Positions 1 to 10,908 of a DNA stretch of 64,000 nt are shown piece after piece. This DNA comes from Actinostola sp. cb2023. Its lineage: Eukaryota; Cnidaria; Anthozoa; Actiniaria; Actinostolidae. The stretch spans positions 1 through 64,000 of the forward strand of contig JAUJYZ010001581.1 of the NCBI GenBank assembly GCA_033675265.1, given 5' to 3'. A program made the position numbers and the translations under genes. Positions within the stretch are counted from its first letter, which is position 1, and every line of letters starts with the position of its first letter. The notes below the pieces were generated by a model. That model saw only the letters and a list, made by a program, of their open reading frames with translations, had not been told where the DNA came from and made no database searches.

Positions 1-111
1 CGAACAAATCGCTGTATATTTTACTTTTTATTTCAAAATAACGAGGCCCGCACTAGGAATGCACTATTCAGTATGCAGTATTCAGTTTTCAACATTTTTT
101 GAAATTGCTGT

Positions 112-690
112 ATACACCTGTTTCAAAAAGGTTGTCGAGGACATCAATCCCTAGGCAATTAGCCACTTCTAAATCGAGCAGGGGACTGGTACCAAGTCCG
201 TAAAACTAATTCAATTTGATACTAGTAAAATTGGGCATCATTTTCTGAGAGAGCAGATCAAACTTAGCTAGTCTGGAAAGTTGAACTTCGGCTTAATATT
301 GACGATGCTAGAGGACATCAAATGATGTTTATTTTCCCATACAAACTCTGTAAATTTTTGACGTTGTCCATCCAAACCATACATTCACTGTAAAATTTTG
401 GCTGGACAACACAATTTCAAAAGTTTATAATTCCGACAGAATTCGCTCAAATCACATCAAACTTTGCACAGATGCTAGTTTCAACATGCACTTTCATGTC
501 ATGAACTTAATTTTAATAAACTCATTCTCAGTCCCCTGATCGATTTGATAGTGGCTAATAGGTTATACGTCGTTCCAAGACCGAACTGCATTATGGTAAC
601 AGCTTGAATATGGCACGTATGCCAGAAATATTCATAAAATTCAATTCAAAATGTGTCTTGTCCTGTTGAAATTGAAACTAGACGCGTTCA
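112..690. repeat. MITE copy, interrupted (same family as 40571-40874)
   Basis: This stretch begins with the same end (TATACACCTGTTTCA) and the same interior (CCAAGACCGAACTGCATTATGG) as the complete foldback copy at 40571-40874. It is split by a second element at 160-557. The far arm of the foldback is missing: similarity stops near 690, where unrelated repeat sequence begins. It is a decayed non-autonomous element with no coding capacity. Confidence 0.75.
160..557. mobile_element. Nested MITE with TAGCCACT TIRs
   Basis: Roughly 28-bp imperfect terminal inverted repeats (TAGCCACTTCTAAATCGA at the left; the complement of TAGCCACTATCAAATCGA at the right) bound this 398-bp insertion. Comparison with the uninterrupted copy at 40612 shows that it duplicated only AT (158-159 and 558-559). 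It has no open frame. The superfamily is not assignable. Confidence 0.7.
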
Positions 691-3125
691 CTCGTGCCCT
701 GGTGCGATTGAGTACTTGGATGCACTGCAGCATGAAAGATGCATACCTAGTGACTGGCTTCGCTCGATGTCAAACATTATGTCAACACGGCCTAAGATAT
801 TCGTGAACTGAACTGACAGAGACACACGTTCCCAGTCTCACTCCATTGCAGACTCATTAGATTTTGCTAAGCTTTGTTCAGATTATTCAGATATGATTTT
901 GAGTCCGCGGAACGACCTGGTTCGAAAACGTTCGACATCTTTTGGAATAAGTCTACCGCTAACGGCGTGTGCGTTTGTATGTGAGATAAGCGTATTAGAC
1001 ATACTTCGTTCAAATGTTTTTTTTCTCACGATCACAAGATACTACTTGTTCCCTACATTCGTGCTCGTAGGCTTAGATCGTGCAATAAAGACCTGCCACA
1101 GGCAGCCTAACCATTGCTTTTGAGGCTATTTAATAATAAATATAAATACATTTATATTCGCGCGTCTTTTTTTGATGGGTTTCCTGTGGTAGAGCGCGCG
1201 CGCAATACGTATTAATGATTGGGTTCCCTGTGTTGAGTACCGTATAATGTTGGGCTCCCTGTGCGCGTCCCGCAGTACATGTGTATATTGAAACAAGGTA
1301 TGAAACTCGGTCACGTGACATACGTTTTTGCTCCTATTTTTTGTCAATATGACGTGACAATTCAATTTTTACTTCGAATAACTAAACTTTACCGTATTCT
1401 CGAAACACTTCATAAGTTTCAGTCGTCTAACTTCACCGTACGCTGAGAATTGTAATTTTGACATTTTGCGCCTCATGGCCCGATGTGCGCCGCATTTCGC
1501 TGGTGCACTTTTCCGTGAGGCAGTCGGATTTTACCTTCGGGAGGACATCGGCAAGCGCTCGTCAAATCTGAACTGTGCTTTTTTTGGCAAGTTTTAATAT
1601 TTATATTTTCACTAAACAAGTCAAAAACACATAGAATATACTTTATTGTTTTGTGTTTTGACTTTTATAAAGTAATTGTTTTGTGCAGTTTGATTTTAAT
1701 CGATTAAAATGCTTCAAAATTGAGGCATTGTGTTTTATAAATGCTGCCAAGTCTCAATATTTAGTACTGCACAACACATTTTTGCTATCAATACTTATAA
1801 ACAAAATGACAAACAAACGTATTTATTTCAACAATCAGTTAAAATAAGTTTACTAGCTTTTTGCACACTGTTTTGCCGTTCTTTCTGTGTAATTTATTTA
1901 CTATATTGATCAGTAATACCATGGATAATACGAAATTAAATAAATATTATGCATGTCACCACATTCGACAAGTTGTGAATGAATATCGCAGTTCTTGACA
2001 ATTTGTAAGAACTCGGAAGCCGATACTTACGTTCTTACGAAAACCGTATTTAATTACGCTGTGTTTCTCTCAGTTGGTAGCTAGTATTTGCTAAATGAGT
2101 TGAACTATTTCAATGACAATAATGAAGAAATGTTAATATTTTAGTGCACGGCTGCTTCATGAGTCCATCGACATTCATGTCTTCTCCGGATGTAGTTCGT
2201 CTATATTTTTGCTTCGGCAGATGGTTTATGCTTAGCCTGCGTAGCCTGGAGTTTATGCTGTGTTGGCGTTCTCTTGTGTTTTAAGAACAACTGTTAGAAA
2301 GTGCAAAATGACGTCAAACACTTTCTACTGAGATGAGACAGTCAAAATGTTTAAATAGAGATGAAGTACCATCAGTCAGTTGAGAGGTTCCTTTTGAACT
2401 TGAAGTGTATTTTGATCACTCCACCATTCAAATTGAAAAATAACTACTTTAAAACCGCCGAATTTCTTCTAAAGTTACTTAAAGTTGACATGAACTGTGA
2501 ACTGCTTAACTTACCATGAATATATAAGGAATAAATTCAAACGCTTACACCGAAAACTTCATGTTTTGTTTCATTAACTTCTCCGCCATTTTTCAAAACT
2601 TCAGCAACTTCACCCTGGGTATCCCCCACGGGCCTGCAGCGTGCGACGACTTCGGCTCTTCGTTGGATTTTCGGCTGCACCAATGAAATGCGGCGCACAT
2701 CAGTTTCACACCTTGTTTCACTATGTACATTGCTGCGGGCTCTTCTTGCGGGACACACACAGGGATCTCAACATAGGACGTTACTCAGCACAGGGAGCCC
2801 GACATATACGTATTGCGCGCGCTCTACCACAGGAAACCCATCAAAAAAGACGCAAATATCATTTTATTTGATTATTTAGCCTCAAAAGGAATGGTTGGGC
2901 TGCCTATGGCCTGCTTGAGATCTTTACGCGAGTGAATTGGACAGCTGAACTTGCCCCTTGACCTCCGGTGCTTCCTGATTGGTTTGTGATTGGTAATCTC
3001 TCTTCCCAGTCTCACTCGATTGCAGATTCGCGACGCCGAACAAAAAATAAATAAATAACGCTGTGTTTTTCAACTCGTGCCGGCCAAACGCCTGGGCACG
3101 AGTAACTAGACGCGTTGAGCGTTAC
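681..3125. repeat. Compound repeat with ACTCGTGCC / GGCACGAGT ends and an internal inverted repeat
   Basis: The block starts with CACTCGTGCCC and ends with GGGCACGAGTA. The 12-mer ACTAGACGCGTT lies just outside both ends. A long inverted repeat lies inside (arms about 1100-1312 and 2697-2907, sharing the motif GGGCTCCCTGTG). The ends resemble the ACTCGGGC-ended repeats at 6731-7549 and 18409-19170. Small open frames at 893-1123 and 2641-2871 have no recognisable product and lie in or beside the arms, so I do not call them genes. Confidence 0.5.
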
Positions 3126-3675
3126 TCGGCGGGTAGAATGATCAGCAGCTCAGAATGGATATATAAACGGCAAGGTTAAGAGTCCTAATAAAACAGGCTT
3201 AGAGTATGGGGAACTATTTCAGATGATAGTGACAATAGTGATGATAGTGATGATAGTCACCCGTTGGGTGACTCGGTAGGTCCCGGTATGTAGATCATGC
3301 ATGCGTAATCCACAGGAAACCCAGGTTATATATATATGTGTTGTGTAGAATGTATGTGGCCTTTACGTAAATAATTATAGTAAAATACAGTAAATGAATG
3401 ATAGCTTCTAAATAAAATGTATTTCACATGTTTATACCGTCTTGTCTTCATTTTTCCTCGTTTCGGTCGATTTTGACGTGTTTTGGCTTCTCTAACTCTC
3501 CCCTCCATAAATAATGGGAAGGACGGAAACATTGTCGGTCGCAACTGAAGCGTGTTTTTTTCGTATTTTATTTGACTGATCTCTCGTCTTGAACTATCTT
3601 ATCTAGTATAACAACAACACGTGCAACGTCTCTCTAATCACGTCATGAACTATATAACTCGTGGATTACACGACA
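3126..3675 (-). repeat. Probable LTR and 3' non-coding part of a retroelement
   Basis: On the minus strand, the sequence after the stop codon at 3695-3697 runs through a purine-rich GCGCCCGGAG and then TGTCGTGTAATCCAC (ending at 3675 on the plus strand). This is the usual arrangement of polypurine tract followed by LTR start. The other end of the LTR could not be placed and no second LTR copy is in the window. A short GATAGTGAT-type tandem run lies at 3220-3260. No gene is seen in this stretch. Confidence 0.35.
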
Positions 3676-3694
3676 CTCCGGGCGCACAATAAAG

Positions 3695-3996
3695 TTAACT
3701 GTTTATCCACTGTGCGATTTTGACTCTGGCCTTTTCAGCTGCAAGCCTCCTTGGTTTTGGATGTGGAAGATCATCTGTAGATGACTGAGTGTCTTCTTTG
3801 TTGACAGTTTCCTTTTCTCCTGTCAGCTGCATGTTGTCTTCTTCAAGTTCGTTTTCAGTTACACACGCTAGTGGGTATAATAAGCTTAGTGGTCGATTTT
3901 TAAAAGTTCTTTCCGTTTGTCGTTTGCACTTAGGCAGACCTTACTTGTCCATCTTGACTGGTGTATAACTTCTTTATCCTTCCGAGTTTCCATGAT
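3695..3996 (-). pseudogene. C-terminal tail of a retroelement polyprotein, cut by the element at 3997
   Basis: An open frame of about 100 codons runs on the minus strand from the edge of the virus-like element (3996) to a stop at 3695-3697. It contains the phrase NRPLSLLYPLACV followed by a charged, low-complexity tail. Phrases of the type RPLxLLYPLE are characteristic of the extreme C-terminus of BEL/Pao and related integrase regions; this is from family memory, not a search. The frame has no start because the upstream part is separated by the insertion at 3997-9467. If the reading is right, the virus-like element inserted into an older retroelement. Confidence 0.45.
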
Positions 3997-4905
3997 AGTA
4001 GTAGGGAAATGGGAGTTCTGGGCCACGGGCGGCCCGGTTCAGCCCGGGCTACACGGGCGGCCCGGGTCAGCCTGGGCTAGGGGGAGTTCTGGACCACGGG
4101 CGGCCCGGGCCAGTCCGGGGAAGGAGTCAGACCCTCTCCGGGCCACCTCTGGAGTTATTTTTAAAACGATCCTATTCGGTCTGTGTTATTCCACGACTAT
4201 TTGCAAAAACAATATTGTGGTTTTTCGCTGACGTTTTTTTTATTTTCCCGTATTTCATTTTTCCGTGAGTCAGCAATTCGTGACACAAACACCAGCACAA
4301 ACAAACATAGACTAAAGAATAAGACAAAGCCTGTGTACACAGTGGATAATCATCAAACAAACAAAACAAATTTATTTCAATTACAGTAGGGTAAACAATG
4401 GTTTTCCCGTTGTTGGATGTCATCAGTTTTTATCACGTTATGTAACAACTGGTCTATTGCTTCATTTTATAAAGTATCTTCAACCTAATATTTTTATGTC
4501 GAGGTTTCAAACACCAATCTTCAGGATAAACAATGTACAAAGATAACTTAAACAATGGAGAGGCACGCTAGATAAGTGGTCTATTGTTGTATCAACAGGT
4601 GACCATATGTAAATTCGTCTGCGCCGTCAGAACAACAATAATAATAATAATAACTAACTGACAATATTGACACCATGCAGAGTCAAACACACGAGTCTTT
4701 TTAAAAATGTGATTTATTTACAACTTGGCAATTATAAAATCACAACATTTCTTTAAATAATTATAAAATCACCATGACCACCAGTGTAGTTTCAAAGCTG
4801 CTTTATTAGACTTCTAAGACATTTAAACATCCAAAACAAACAAAGAATGAAATTTGATAGTTCACATTCACTTGTTCTTAATACTTCTGCCAGTTAGGTA
4901 TTGAT
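3997..4905. repeat. Left TIR of virus-like element 1
   Basis: This arm is the inverted counterpart of 8578-9467. Its outer 150 bp is GC-rich and made of degenerate ~30-bp tandem units (motif CACGGGCGGCCCGGGTCAGCC), in sharp contrast to the AT-rich interior. The inner edge reaches into the last codons of the ATPase gene. An AATAAA complement at about 4803 would serve as the ATPase polyadenylation signal. Confidence 0.85.
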
Positions 4906-6265
4906 TTAATCACGGCTCTTAATCGTTCTGAACGTCGAGGAGGTGTCACTACATCGTCGTATTTATGGGCATCCCGATAAGGTATCCACTTGATGGGTTT
5001 TTCTTTACTTGGTGGGGGAGTGGGTGGAAATATGTGTGGGCCAGATGGAGTGTTTGGTGTGCTGAACAAGAAGGTTGGTTGCCTCATTTCTGAATGGGTT
5101 CTTATTGGAGTAGAAGGAACCTCAACTGAAGTCGATGGTCTCAAAGTAGATGGTATTCTAATTTTAGAGGTGAGGCGTTGTAACATGGAAGGTGGTTTAG
5201 ATGTAACAAAACCACTATCACGACTTAGACTTGTCGAGGGAACATGTTCTGGGGTTGTAAAAGCCGATAGATGACTTTCATCAGCCAACGGTGGTAGGAC
5301 TGATTCTTGCCTTGGTCTAACCACCACACTGTTCGGAAGTTGTTGTTTGAGGTGGAGGTAGCGATTAAACAGTGAAGTGTATTCTTTCACTTTCACCTCT
5401 GGAGGAACACTGGGGTCTTTTAAAATGTGGTCCATCTGCTCTTCTAAATTTTGCATGGCCTTTAAGAGGGGTGATAGGTACCCTTGACGTTGAAAAAAGT
5501 TACCGATGGTCTTCATCGCATCCAATTGACCCCCAGTCTGTGGGGGATCGTTGGGAAGAACATTAGTACGCAGTCGGCACTCCTCTGGAGTGTTGGGTTT
5601 GAGATCCACAAAAAGGTAGCCGAAAGGCCGTTCGACAGCCGCTTCATACTTATGAAGAAACTGGTCGAGAACTAGGTATGCGGCATTCAAGCTCAACGTG
5701 CGCATGATTTTGCCTTGAAAGTAGACATTCTGACAGAGGAAAATGACACTGAGATTTCTATGGTGGGATCCCTTGGTGAATAAATTCATAATTCTTTTGT
5801 CGTTGGAGGTCTCGGCCATTTGGTCGTCAATGACTATTAGATTGTTGGTTTGGGGATCAAAATACCAATCCTCGTCCAGGTCGTGAGGGATGTCTTTGAC
5901 AAACTCGATCCCTGGCAGAGTCTGCTGCATTTTCTCATAGGCCGGTTGCCATTGCGAATAGCTCCATACAATACGTTGAGGGGGAGGTTGAATCACTCTA
6001 CTTGCGTGTTGAAGCAAGTTCTGAACCCAGACCGTTTTTCCCGATCCCGTCATTCCCGCCACGATAGCCGTGAAGGGGTGGAGTAACTGAAAACGGTCAC
6101 ATTTTGTGTCTTCAACAATTTGAGTCCGGGAGTAGGGAGTAATCCGTTGACCCCCTTTTTGCATTTCACTTTCTTGTAGTAAGCGTTTTCTATCAGGACC
6201 ACTGATCTTGTGCACTCGAGTTAGATGAGACCACACATGTTGTACGGACTTGCCGCAAATAGGAC
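4878..6265 (-). CDS. FtsK/HerA-type (A32-like) DNA packaging ATPase with N-terminal C2H2 finger
   Basis: The protein is a P-loop ATPase of the kind that pumps viral DNA into capsids. Counting from the methionine at 6236, a Walker A motif GMTGSGKT lies at residues 61-68, a Walker B strand NNLIVIDDQM at 131-140, and a FLCQN motif (glutamine/asparagine after a hydrophobic strand) at 166-170. The phrase KGSHHRNLSVIF just before it is typical of ATPases of invertebrate virus-like elements. The C-terminal ~150 residues are proline- and serine-rich and look disordered. The frame stays open upstream of 6236 and completes a C2H2 finger (CPIC...HLTRVH), so the true start lies inside or beyond the GGCTC repeat at 6270-6393. 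The last codons fall in the TIR, whose right copy keeps a decayed trace of them near 8578. Packaging function is inferred from motifs. Confidence 0.8.
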
Positions 6266-6269
6266 AGAC

Positions 6270-6393
6270 GGCTCGGCTCGGCTCGGCTCGGCTCGGCTCG
6301 GCTCGGCTCGGCTCGGCTCGGCTCGGCTCGGCTCGGCTCGGCTCGGCTCGGCTCGGCTCGGCTCGGCTCGGCTCGGCTCGGCTCGGCTCGGCT
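6270..6393. repeat. (GGCTC)n pentanucleotide microsatellite, about 24 copies
   Basis: This is a nearly perfect run of GGCTC at the 5' end of the ATPase reading frame. On the minus strand it encodes AEPSR repeats in all three frames because a 5-base unit cycles the frame. An upstream methionine-started frame (from 6441) enters the repeat but leaves it out of frame with the ATPase. One or two unit changes would alter the joining. Confidence 0.95.
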
Positions 6394-6523
6394 AGTAGGC
6401 TCGTATAAGCTCGTAGACACGGTTATATGGCTATTGACCACTTAGTTGATAAATGAATAATATATAAATAGTGCTACCTTTATTTAGGTAATTCATTTAG
6501 GAAGTAACCACTCTACAGACAAC

Positions 6524-7668
6524 ATGAGTCAATTGCTTTGTCAAAATTTTGGCTATTTGCATCATTTAGCACATTGTTCACCTCACCAGAGGGCTTTTTT
6601 ACTGGCTTCCGCTAGTCCAGAACAGGTTCATGCCATTTGTGAAGTGTGTTTTAATTTGTGTATGGGCACTATTCCGGTTACGGTTGGACTAAAAGAAAGA
6701 CTTAGACCACATGTGGATATTATAAGAGAACAAGACGCTCAATGAGCGTTCACTCGGGCATTGTGAAAAGGAAAATGTCAGTTGTTCGAGGAAGTACTTG
6801 AAAATGAATGCCAGTTGGTTGAAGAACAAGGACAATGTCAGCTGCGCGAGGAGAGACCTGACAATGACTGACAGTTGCGTGACGAGGGAGACTATGTATA
6901 TACATGTATGTGTCGAGTTCATTTGATTTGCCTTTGAGTTCATTTGATTACCTTTTGACTTTGAGTTCAATTGATTTGATTTTGATGAGTTTGTGTAAAG
7001 GCCCCCTCTCTAGCTTCAGATCCCGAAACGTCGAGTTTGGAATCGAGTTCGGGTTCGAGTTACGGTTCGAACGTCGAATAAAACAAGGACATCTTCTTCA
7101 ATACAATATAATTTCTCTGACGTCATGACAATCAGTGACAGTTGAGTGACGAGGGAGACTATTAGTCCGGTGAGTACGAACATGATACGTCTTGAGGTTG
7201 CATAGGTCAGATGGTTCCGATAACGGCCTCGCGTTTGTTTAAAAAAAAAAATATTTTAAGCGAGCTTCTAGTCCTTTTACCACTTCTAGTCATTGAACGA
7301 TGAACTAGAATCCTGACCTTTTAATAGCTTGAAGATCTACAGCTGCTTTCAAAACTAAGATTCAAAATCTACTTGAGTCCTGTTTCTCGTTTATCTTTTC
7401 AAATCTGCTGAGTAATCTTGAAACTCCGGATACGATTAAATACGTCGCATACTCGTCATTTTGGAGCCGAACAAAACTACTACTACTACTACTACTACCG
7501 AAATCCGCATTTTCTAACTCGGGCGGCCTGCGGCCTGGGCCCGAGTAATTAGCGAACTCATCAATTCCTTTCAAAACCAAGAAAATAACTCTAGCCCAAC
7601 ACGGTGGGGGGTTTGTGTCCGATGTCATGTCACCGCTGATGTCGGCTTTGAGCCTGTTTTTGCTATAA
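6524..7668 (+). pseudogene. Small core-type (pX-like) protein gene, split by an 820-bp insertion
   Basis: The first part (6524 to about 6730, starting MSQLLCQNF) is a short helical protein with the motif PEQVHAICEVCFN. It resembles the N-terminal half of small basic proteins that accompany the packaging ATPase in invertebrate virus-like elements (family memory). After the insertion ending near 7549, the same kind of protein resumes with a lysine-rich stretch, a GGGF motif and a hydrophobic C-terminus ending at a stop at 7666-7668. GG-containing sites before a hydrophobic tail are a feature of core proteins processed by adenovirus-type proteases. With the insert present, the frame stops at 6743-6745, so the gene is interrupted. 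A TATA-like stretch and the divergent ATPase lie upstream. Function as a DNA-binding core protein is inferred. Confidence 0.6.
6731..7549. mobile_element. Interspersed repeat with subterminal ACTCGGGC pair (Helentron/HINE-like)
   Basis: The same ~0.8-kb sequence recurs at 18409-19170. Both copies begin with a small hairpin (CGCTCAATGAGCG), carry ACTCGGGC close to that end and GCCCGAGTAAT at the other end, and share ATGTATGTGTCGAGTTC and TTCAGATCCCGAAACGTCG inside. The offset inverted pair plus one terminal hairpin and insertion between two T residues fit non-autonomous Helentron (Helitron-2) elements, but no Rep/helicase is present, so the class is tentative. It disrupts the core-protein gene. 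Confidence 0.55.
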
Positions 7669-7724
7669 GTAACGTCATCTTGAAAGAAAACCTTCATTAT
7701 ACCTTGACTACCTGAGGAAGCAAC

Positions 7725-8525
7725 ATGAAGAGATCAAGAGTCGATTCTACTAGCTCTGAAGAAAGTTCAGTTTCTGGAGAGAGTTCCTCGGAATTGGACA
7801 TTTTTGATGATGACGATATCGAAGAAGTTATGCAGAATATCTCCCAGAGTACTATCCCGAAAGATAAGGCTCTAGCTTTTCTTCACAGTCTTGCTGCTTC
7901 AAAAAGTATTTTATACTGGAATTCTCATGGTGAGATGACTTATCATCAACGAAGAATTCCCCTGACTAATATAGTAGAACTCATTGAATATGCCATGTTA
8001 CCTTACAACCTCGATGTCAGAACCCCGAGAGGACTCAAAACATTCACGAACGGGTTGTCGGAAGTCGGAATTGACAAAACACTTATACGAAACAAACGCT
8101 TGCTGGCAGATCTGGTTGCTAGGCAACCTGAAGAAGAGGATACTGACGATGAGAGTGAGAGTGGAGAAGAAGAAACGGATGAATCTAAGGCAGAAAGCAC
8201 ATCAACAGAATCTGACAGTGGCAAGTCGGAAAGTTCAGAATCGGATGATGAACCAAGGGAGTGTCACGTGTGTCGTGACTTCAAACCGTTCTACTCGATA
8301 CCTATTGTTCAATGCCCTAGATGTCTATGGCGAGAAGGCTACTACTGCCGTCAGAATCAACATGTCGAGTGTGATGTGTGTGCACATGTGTTCCCAGTGG
8401 ATGTCAAAACCACAAAAATAACCTTCTGTCGTTGTAGAGAGTGTGATGCTGTTCATGAATTGTCGTTAAAATTCAATAAATTGAAACTCGACGTTGACGG
8501 GGAACAAGAATCTGAAGAAAATTAA
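7725..8525 (+). CDS. Acidic protein with a conserved NIVELI-type domain and a cysteine-rich C-terminus
   Basis: This intact 266-residue frame has three parts. Residues 1-55 are serine- and aspartate-rich. Residues about 60-130 form a domain (ILYWNSHGEMTYHQRRIPLTN, then a predicted helix pair) that I associate with proteins lying beside packaging ATPases in cnidarian and mollusc virus-like elements. Residues 136-178 are a Glu/Asp/Ser-rich linker. The C-terminal part has at least five CxxC pairs (CHVC, CPRC, CDVC, CRCREC), suggesting two zinc-binding modules. The start follows a short leader with no upstream in-frame ATG, and an AATAAA lies about 30 bp after the stop (near 8560). A regulatory or nucleic-acid-binding role is a guess; the product is otherwise unknown. 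Confidence 0.7.
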   Translation: MKRSRVDSTSSEESSVSGESSSELDIFDDDDIEEVMQNISQSTIPKDKALAFLHSLAASKSILYWNSHGEMTYHQRRIPLTNIVELIEYAMLPYNLDVRTPRGLKTFTNGLSEVGIDKTLIRNKRLLADLVARQPEEEDTDDESESGEEETDESKAESTSTESDSGKSESSESDDEPRECHVCRDFKPFYSIPIVQCPRCLWREGYYCRQNQHVECDVCAHVFPVDVKTTKITFCRCRECDAVHELSLKFNKLKLDVDGEQESEEN

Positions 8526-8577
8526 ACAGTTGAATTGTCTTTTGTCGTGTAAACCCCAAATAAAACTTTCTAAATCA

Positions 8578-9467
8578 ATACCTAACTGACAGAAGTATCA
8601 AATTTCATTCTTTGTTTGTTTTGGATGTTTAAATGTCTTAGTAGTCTAATAATAAAACTTTCTAAATCAATTTGAGTTGTCATGGTGATTTTATGATAAT
8701 TTAGAGAAATGTTGTGATTTTATAATTGCCAAGTTGTAAATAAATCACATTTTTAAAAAGACTCGTGTGTTTGACTCTGCATGGTGTCAATATTGTCAGT
8801 TAGTTATTATTATTATTATTGTTGTTCTGACGGCGCAGACGAATTTACATATGGTCACCTGTTGATACAACAATAGACCACTTATCTAGCGTGCCTCTCC
8901 ATTGTTTAAGTTATCTTTGTACATTGTTTATCCTGAAGATTGGTGTTTGAAACCTCGACATAAAAATATTAGGTTGAAGATACTTTATAAAATGAAGCAA
9001 TAGACCAGTTGTTACATAACGTGATAAAAAGATTAAAACTGATGACATCCAACAACGGGAAAACCATTGTTTACCCTACTGTAATTGAAATAAATTTGTT
9101 TTGTTTGTTTGATGATTATCCACTGTGTACACAGGCTTTGTCTTATTCTTTAGTCTATGTTTGTTTGTGCTGGTGTTTGTGTCACGAATTGCTGACTCAC
9201 GGAAAAATGAAATACGGGAAAATAAAAAAAACGTCAGCGAAAAACCACAATATTGTTTTGCAAATAGTCGTGGAATAACACAGACCGAATAGGATCGTTT
9301 TAAAAATAACTCCAGAGGTGGCCCGGAGAGGGTCTGACTCCTTCCCCGGACTGGCCCGGGCCGCCCGTGGTCCAGAACTCCCCCTAGCCCAGGCTGACCC
9401 GGGCCGCCCGTGTAGCCCGGGCTGAACCGGGCCGCCCGTGGCCCAGAACTCCCATTTCCCTACTACT
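8578..9467. repeat. Right TIR of virus-like element 1
   Basis: This is the inverted copy of 3997-4905, ending CCCTACTACT at 9467. Its inner edge retains a mutated copy of the ATPase C-terminal codons, showing that the TIR once extended into that gene or was copied from it. A frame at 9009-9278 exists in both arms but has no recognisable product. Confidence 0.85.
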
Positions 9468-10770
9468 CACGAAGGATGATGTTTTCTTAAAGTTGTACTA
9501 CATCTCCTACAATCTGTATTTTTGTAGTACATTTTCTCGAGTCAATCAATCCCTGCAATGAACTTTATCAAGGCTTAAACAGGAAATTCCGGTATAAAAG
9601 GCGCGTGGCCAGGCCAATGTCGAGTCAGTTACCTGTCAATCACCGTAGAGTGCGGATCTCCGCAACTATCGGCGCGGCCTCGACGAAGACTCGGTGTTTT
9701 CACGAATGCAAAAGTGATAATTTGAACCATTTTTCAATATTATTCTATTATTTAATTAACACAAGAAAACTGAAGAAAGACTCGGATCAACATTTTGTTT
9801 TCGTCAAGATGTCTTCAACCGTGAAAGTAAGTGAAAACGCCCAATGAGTGATTGTTTCAATTTGTTGAATTTTGACGATATATTTTTGAGTCCTCACCAA
9901 ACAAATTCATTGTTGTTTTTTCTAGTTTACTGTAGAAATAAAGAAAGAACTGGAAACAGACTTTTTAAAGTATATTCAAGAAATTGAAGGCAGTTTGATT
10001 CCTGAGGAGAAAAAGAAGACAGGTAACGTAGTTTTATGCGCCGGCGCATAAATTTATGCAAAGCCCGCGAAAACAAGAGGCGGGTTTGTAGATTTCATGG
10101 CGGACTCATGGCGGTACGGTGGTTGTTCGCTGTTGGATTTCGATCAATTTCACGCCAATTTTAGAATAAATGTTCATTTCTTCTTCTTTTTTGTTTGATT
10201 TTAGGCACTAATAATGGGCGGAGGCACAGCAAAAAGCTGAAAATCGAAGTCGGTAAGTCATGCTGTCCTTGTGCTTGTATGTAGTTGTGAAGACCATCGA
10301 TGTTTTCAATATGGCGTCTCATCTCTTCGACAACTTTTTTTGGTTTTGCTGATCGTATAGGCATCGTTCATTTCCCCAAACAATAACACTTCTTTTTCAT
10401 GTGTTTCCAAGTACTGTTAATCTCCTAATAAGAACTTCTTCTACATTAATTACCTAAAAGTAGTGTTCTGAATTTCGAATACAAATGACAATGTAAGCTT
10501 ATTAGCGTCATGTTCGCTGATACTTGAACAAACTATTATAGATAATTTATTGCAGGCTAAACAGAAACAGTGTTCATTATCGTATTTGTGTGGGTGTGGT
10601 TTTTTACTTACAGCGATGCGAGGTTTGAATTTGAATAATAATATGCAAGAATTATAATATTGTATTCATAAAGAACTGCATGACATAAATTGACATTTAA
10701 ATTTGTATATTTGCAGTTCACCCACTGTAAATAAAGATTATTATTATTATAAAGAACTTTATTATTATTA

Positions 10771-10902
10771 GAGTGCAAACACTAAAACCATGAAACAGTA
10801 CAAACTATTTAGTGCTAAATAGCACCCACAAAAACAGAAGACATTGCACTATTTAGTGCTAATTAAAGTTAGCACTGTTTCATGATTTTAGTGTTTGCAC
10901 TC
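10771..10902. mobile_element. Foldback MITE in intron (GAGTGCAAAC ends, TA duplication)
   Basis: A 132-bp hairpin: the left arm GAGTGCAAACACTAAAA pairs with the right arm TTTTAGTGTTTGCACTC. TA lies on both sides (10769-10770, 10903-10904). It is non-coding. Confidence 0.85.
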
Positions 10903-10908
10903 TATTGA

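Larger units (their letters stand above)
3997..9467. mobile_element. Reduced Polinton/adintovirus-like element 1 (5.47 kb)
   Basis: The element is bounded by long TIRs that start AGTAGTAGGGAAATGGG. The left arm is about 3997-4905 and the right about 8578-9467, nearly identical apart from small indels. It carries a packaging-type ATPase (minus), a small core-like protein (plus, broken by an insertion) and an acidic cysteine-rich protein (plus). The flanking hexamers are CATGAT (3991-3996) and CACGAA (9468-9473), matching at four of six positions, so a 6-bp target duplication is suggested but not proven. No DNA polymerase, integrase, capsid or protease gene is visible, so it is either a deletion derivative or a small satellite-like genome. 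The AGTAGTA end is shared with the element at 42544-50495. Confidence 0.75.

Noticed and set aside
1126..1365. Small proteins in the 1-3 kb region
   Set aside because: They lie in the arms of an inverted repeat and match each other only through it.
4172..4423. Small frame found in both TIRs of element 1 (also 9009-9278)
   Set aside because: Present twice only because the TIRs are copies; no domain and no supporting signals.
7984..8421. 145-codon frame overlapping the acidic protein
   Set aside because: It is a shadow frame; the 266-residue frame has the structured cysteine pattern and a polyadenylation signal.
9605..9847. 80-codon frame at the left end of the TTAA transposon
   Set aside because: It covers a probable 5' leader and reads through a GTAAGT donor; the first exon more likely begins at the ATG at 9809.
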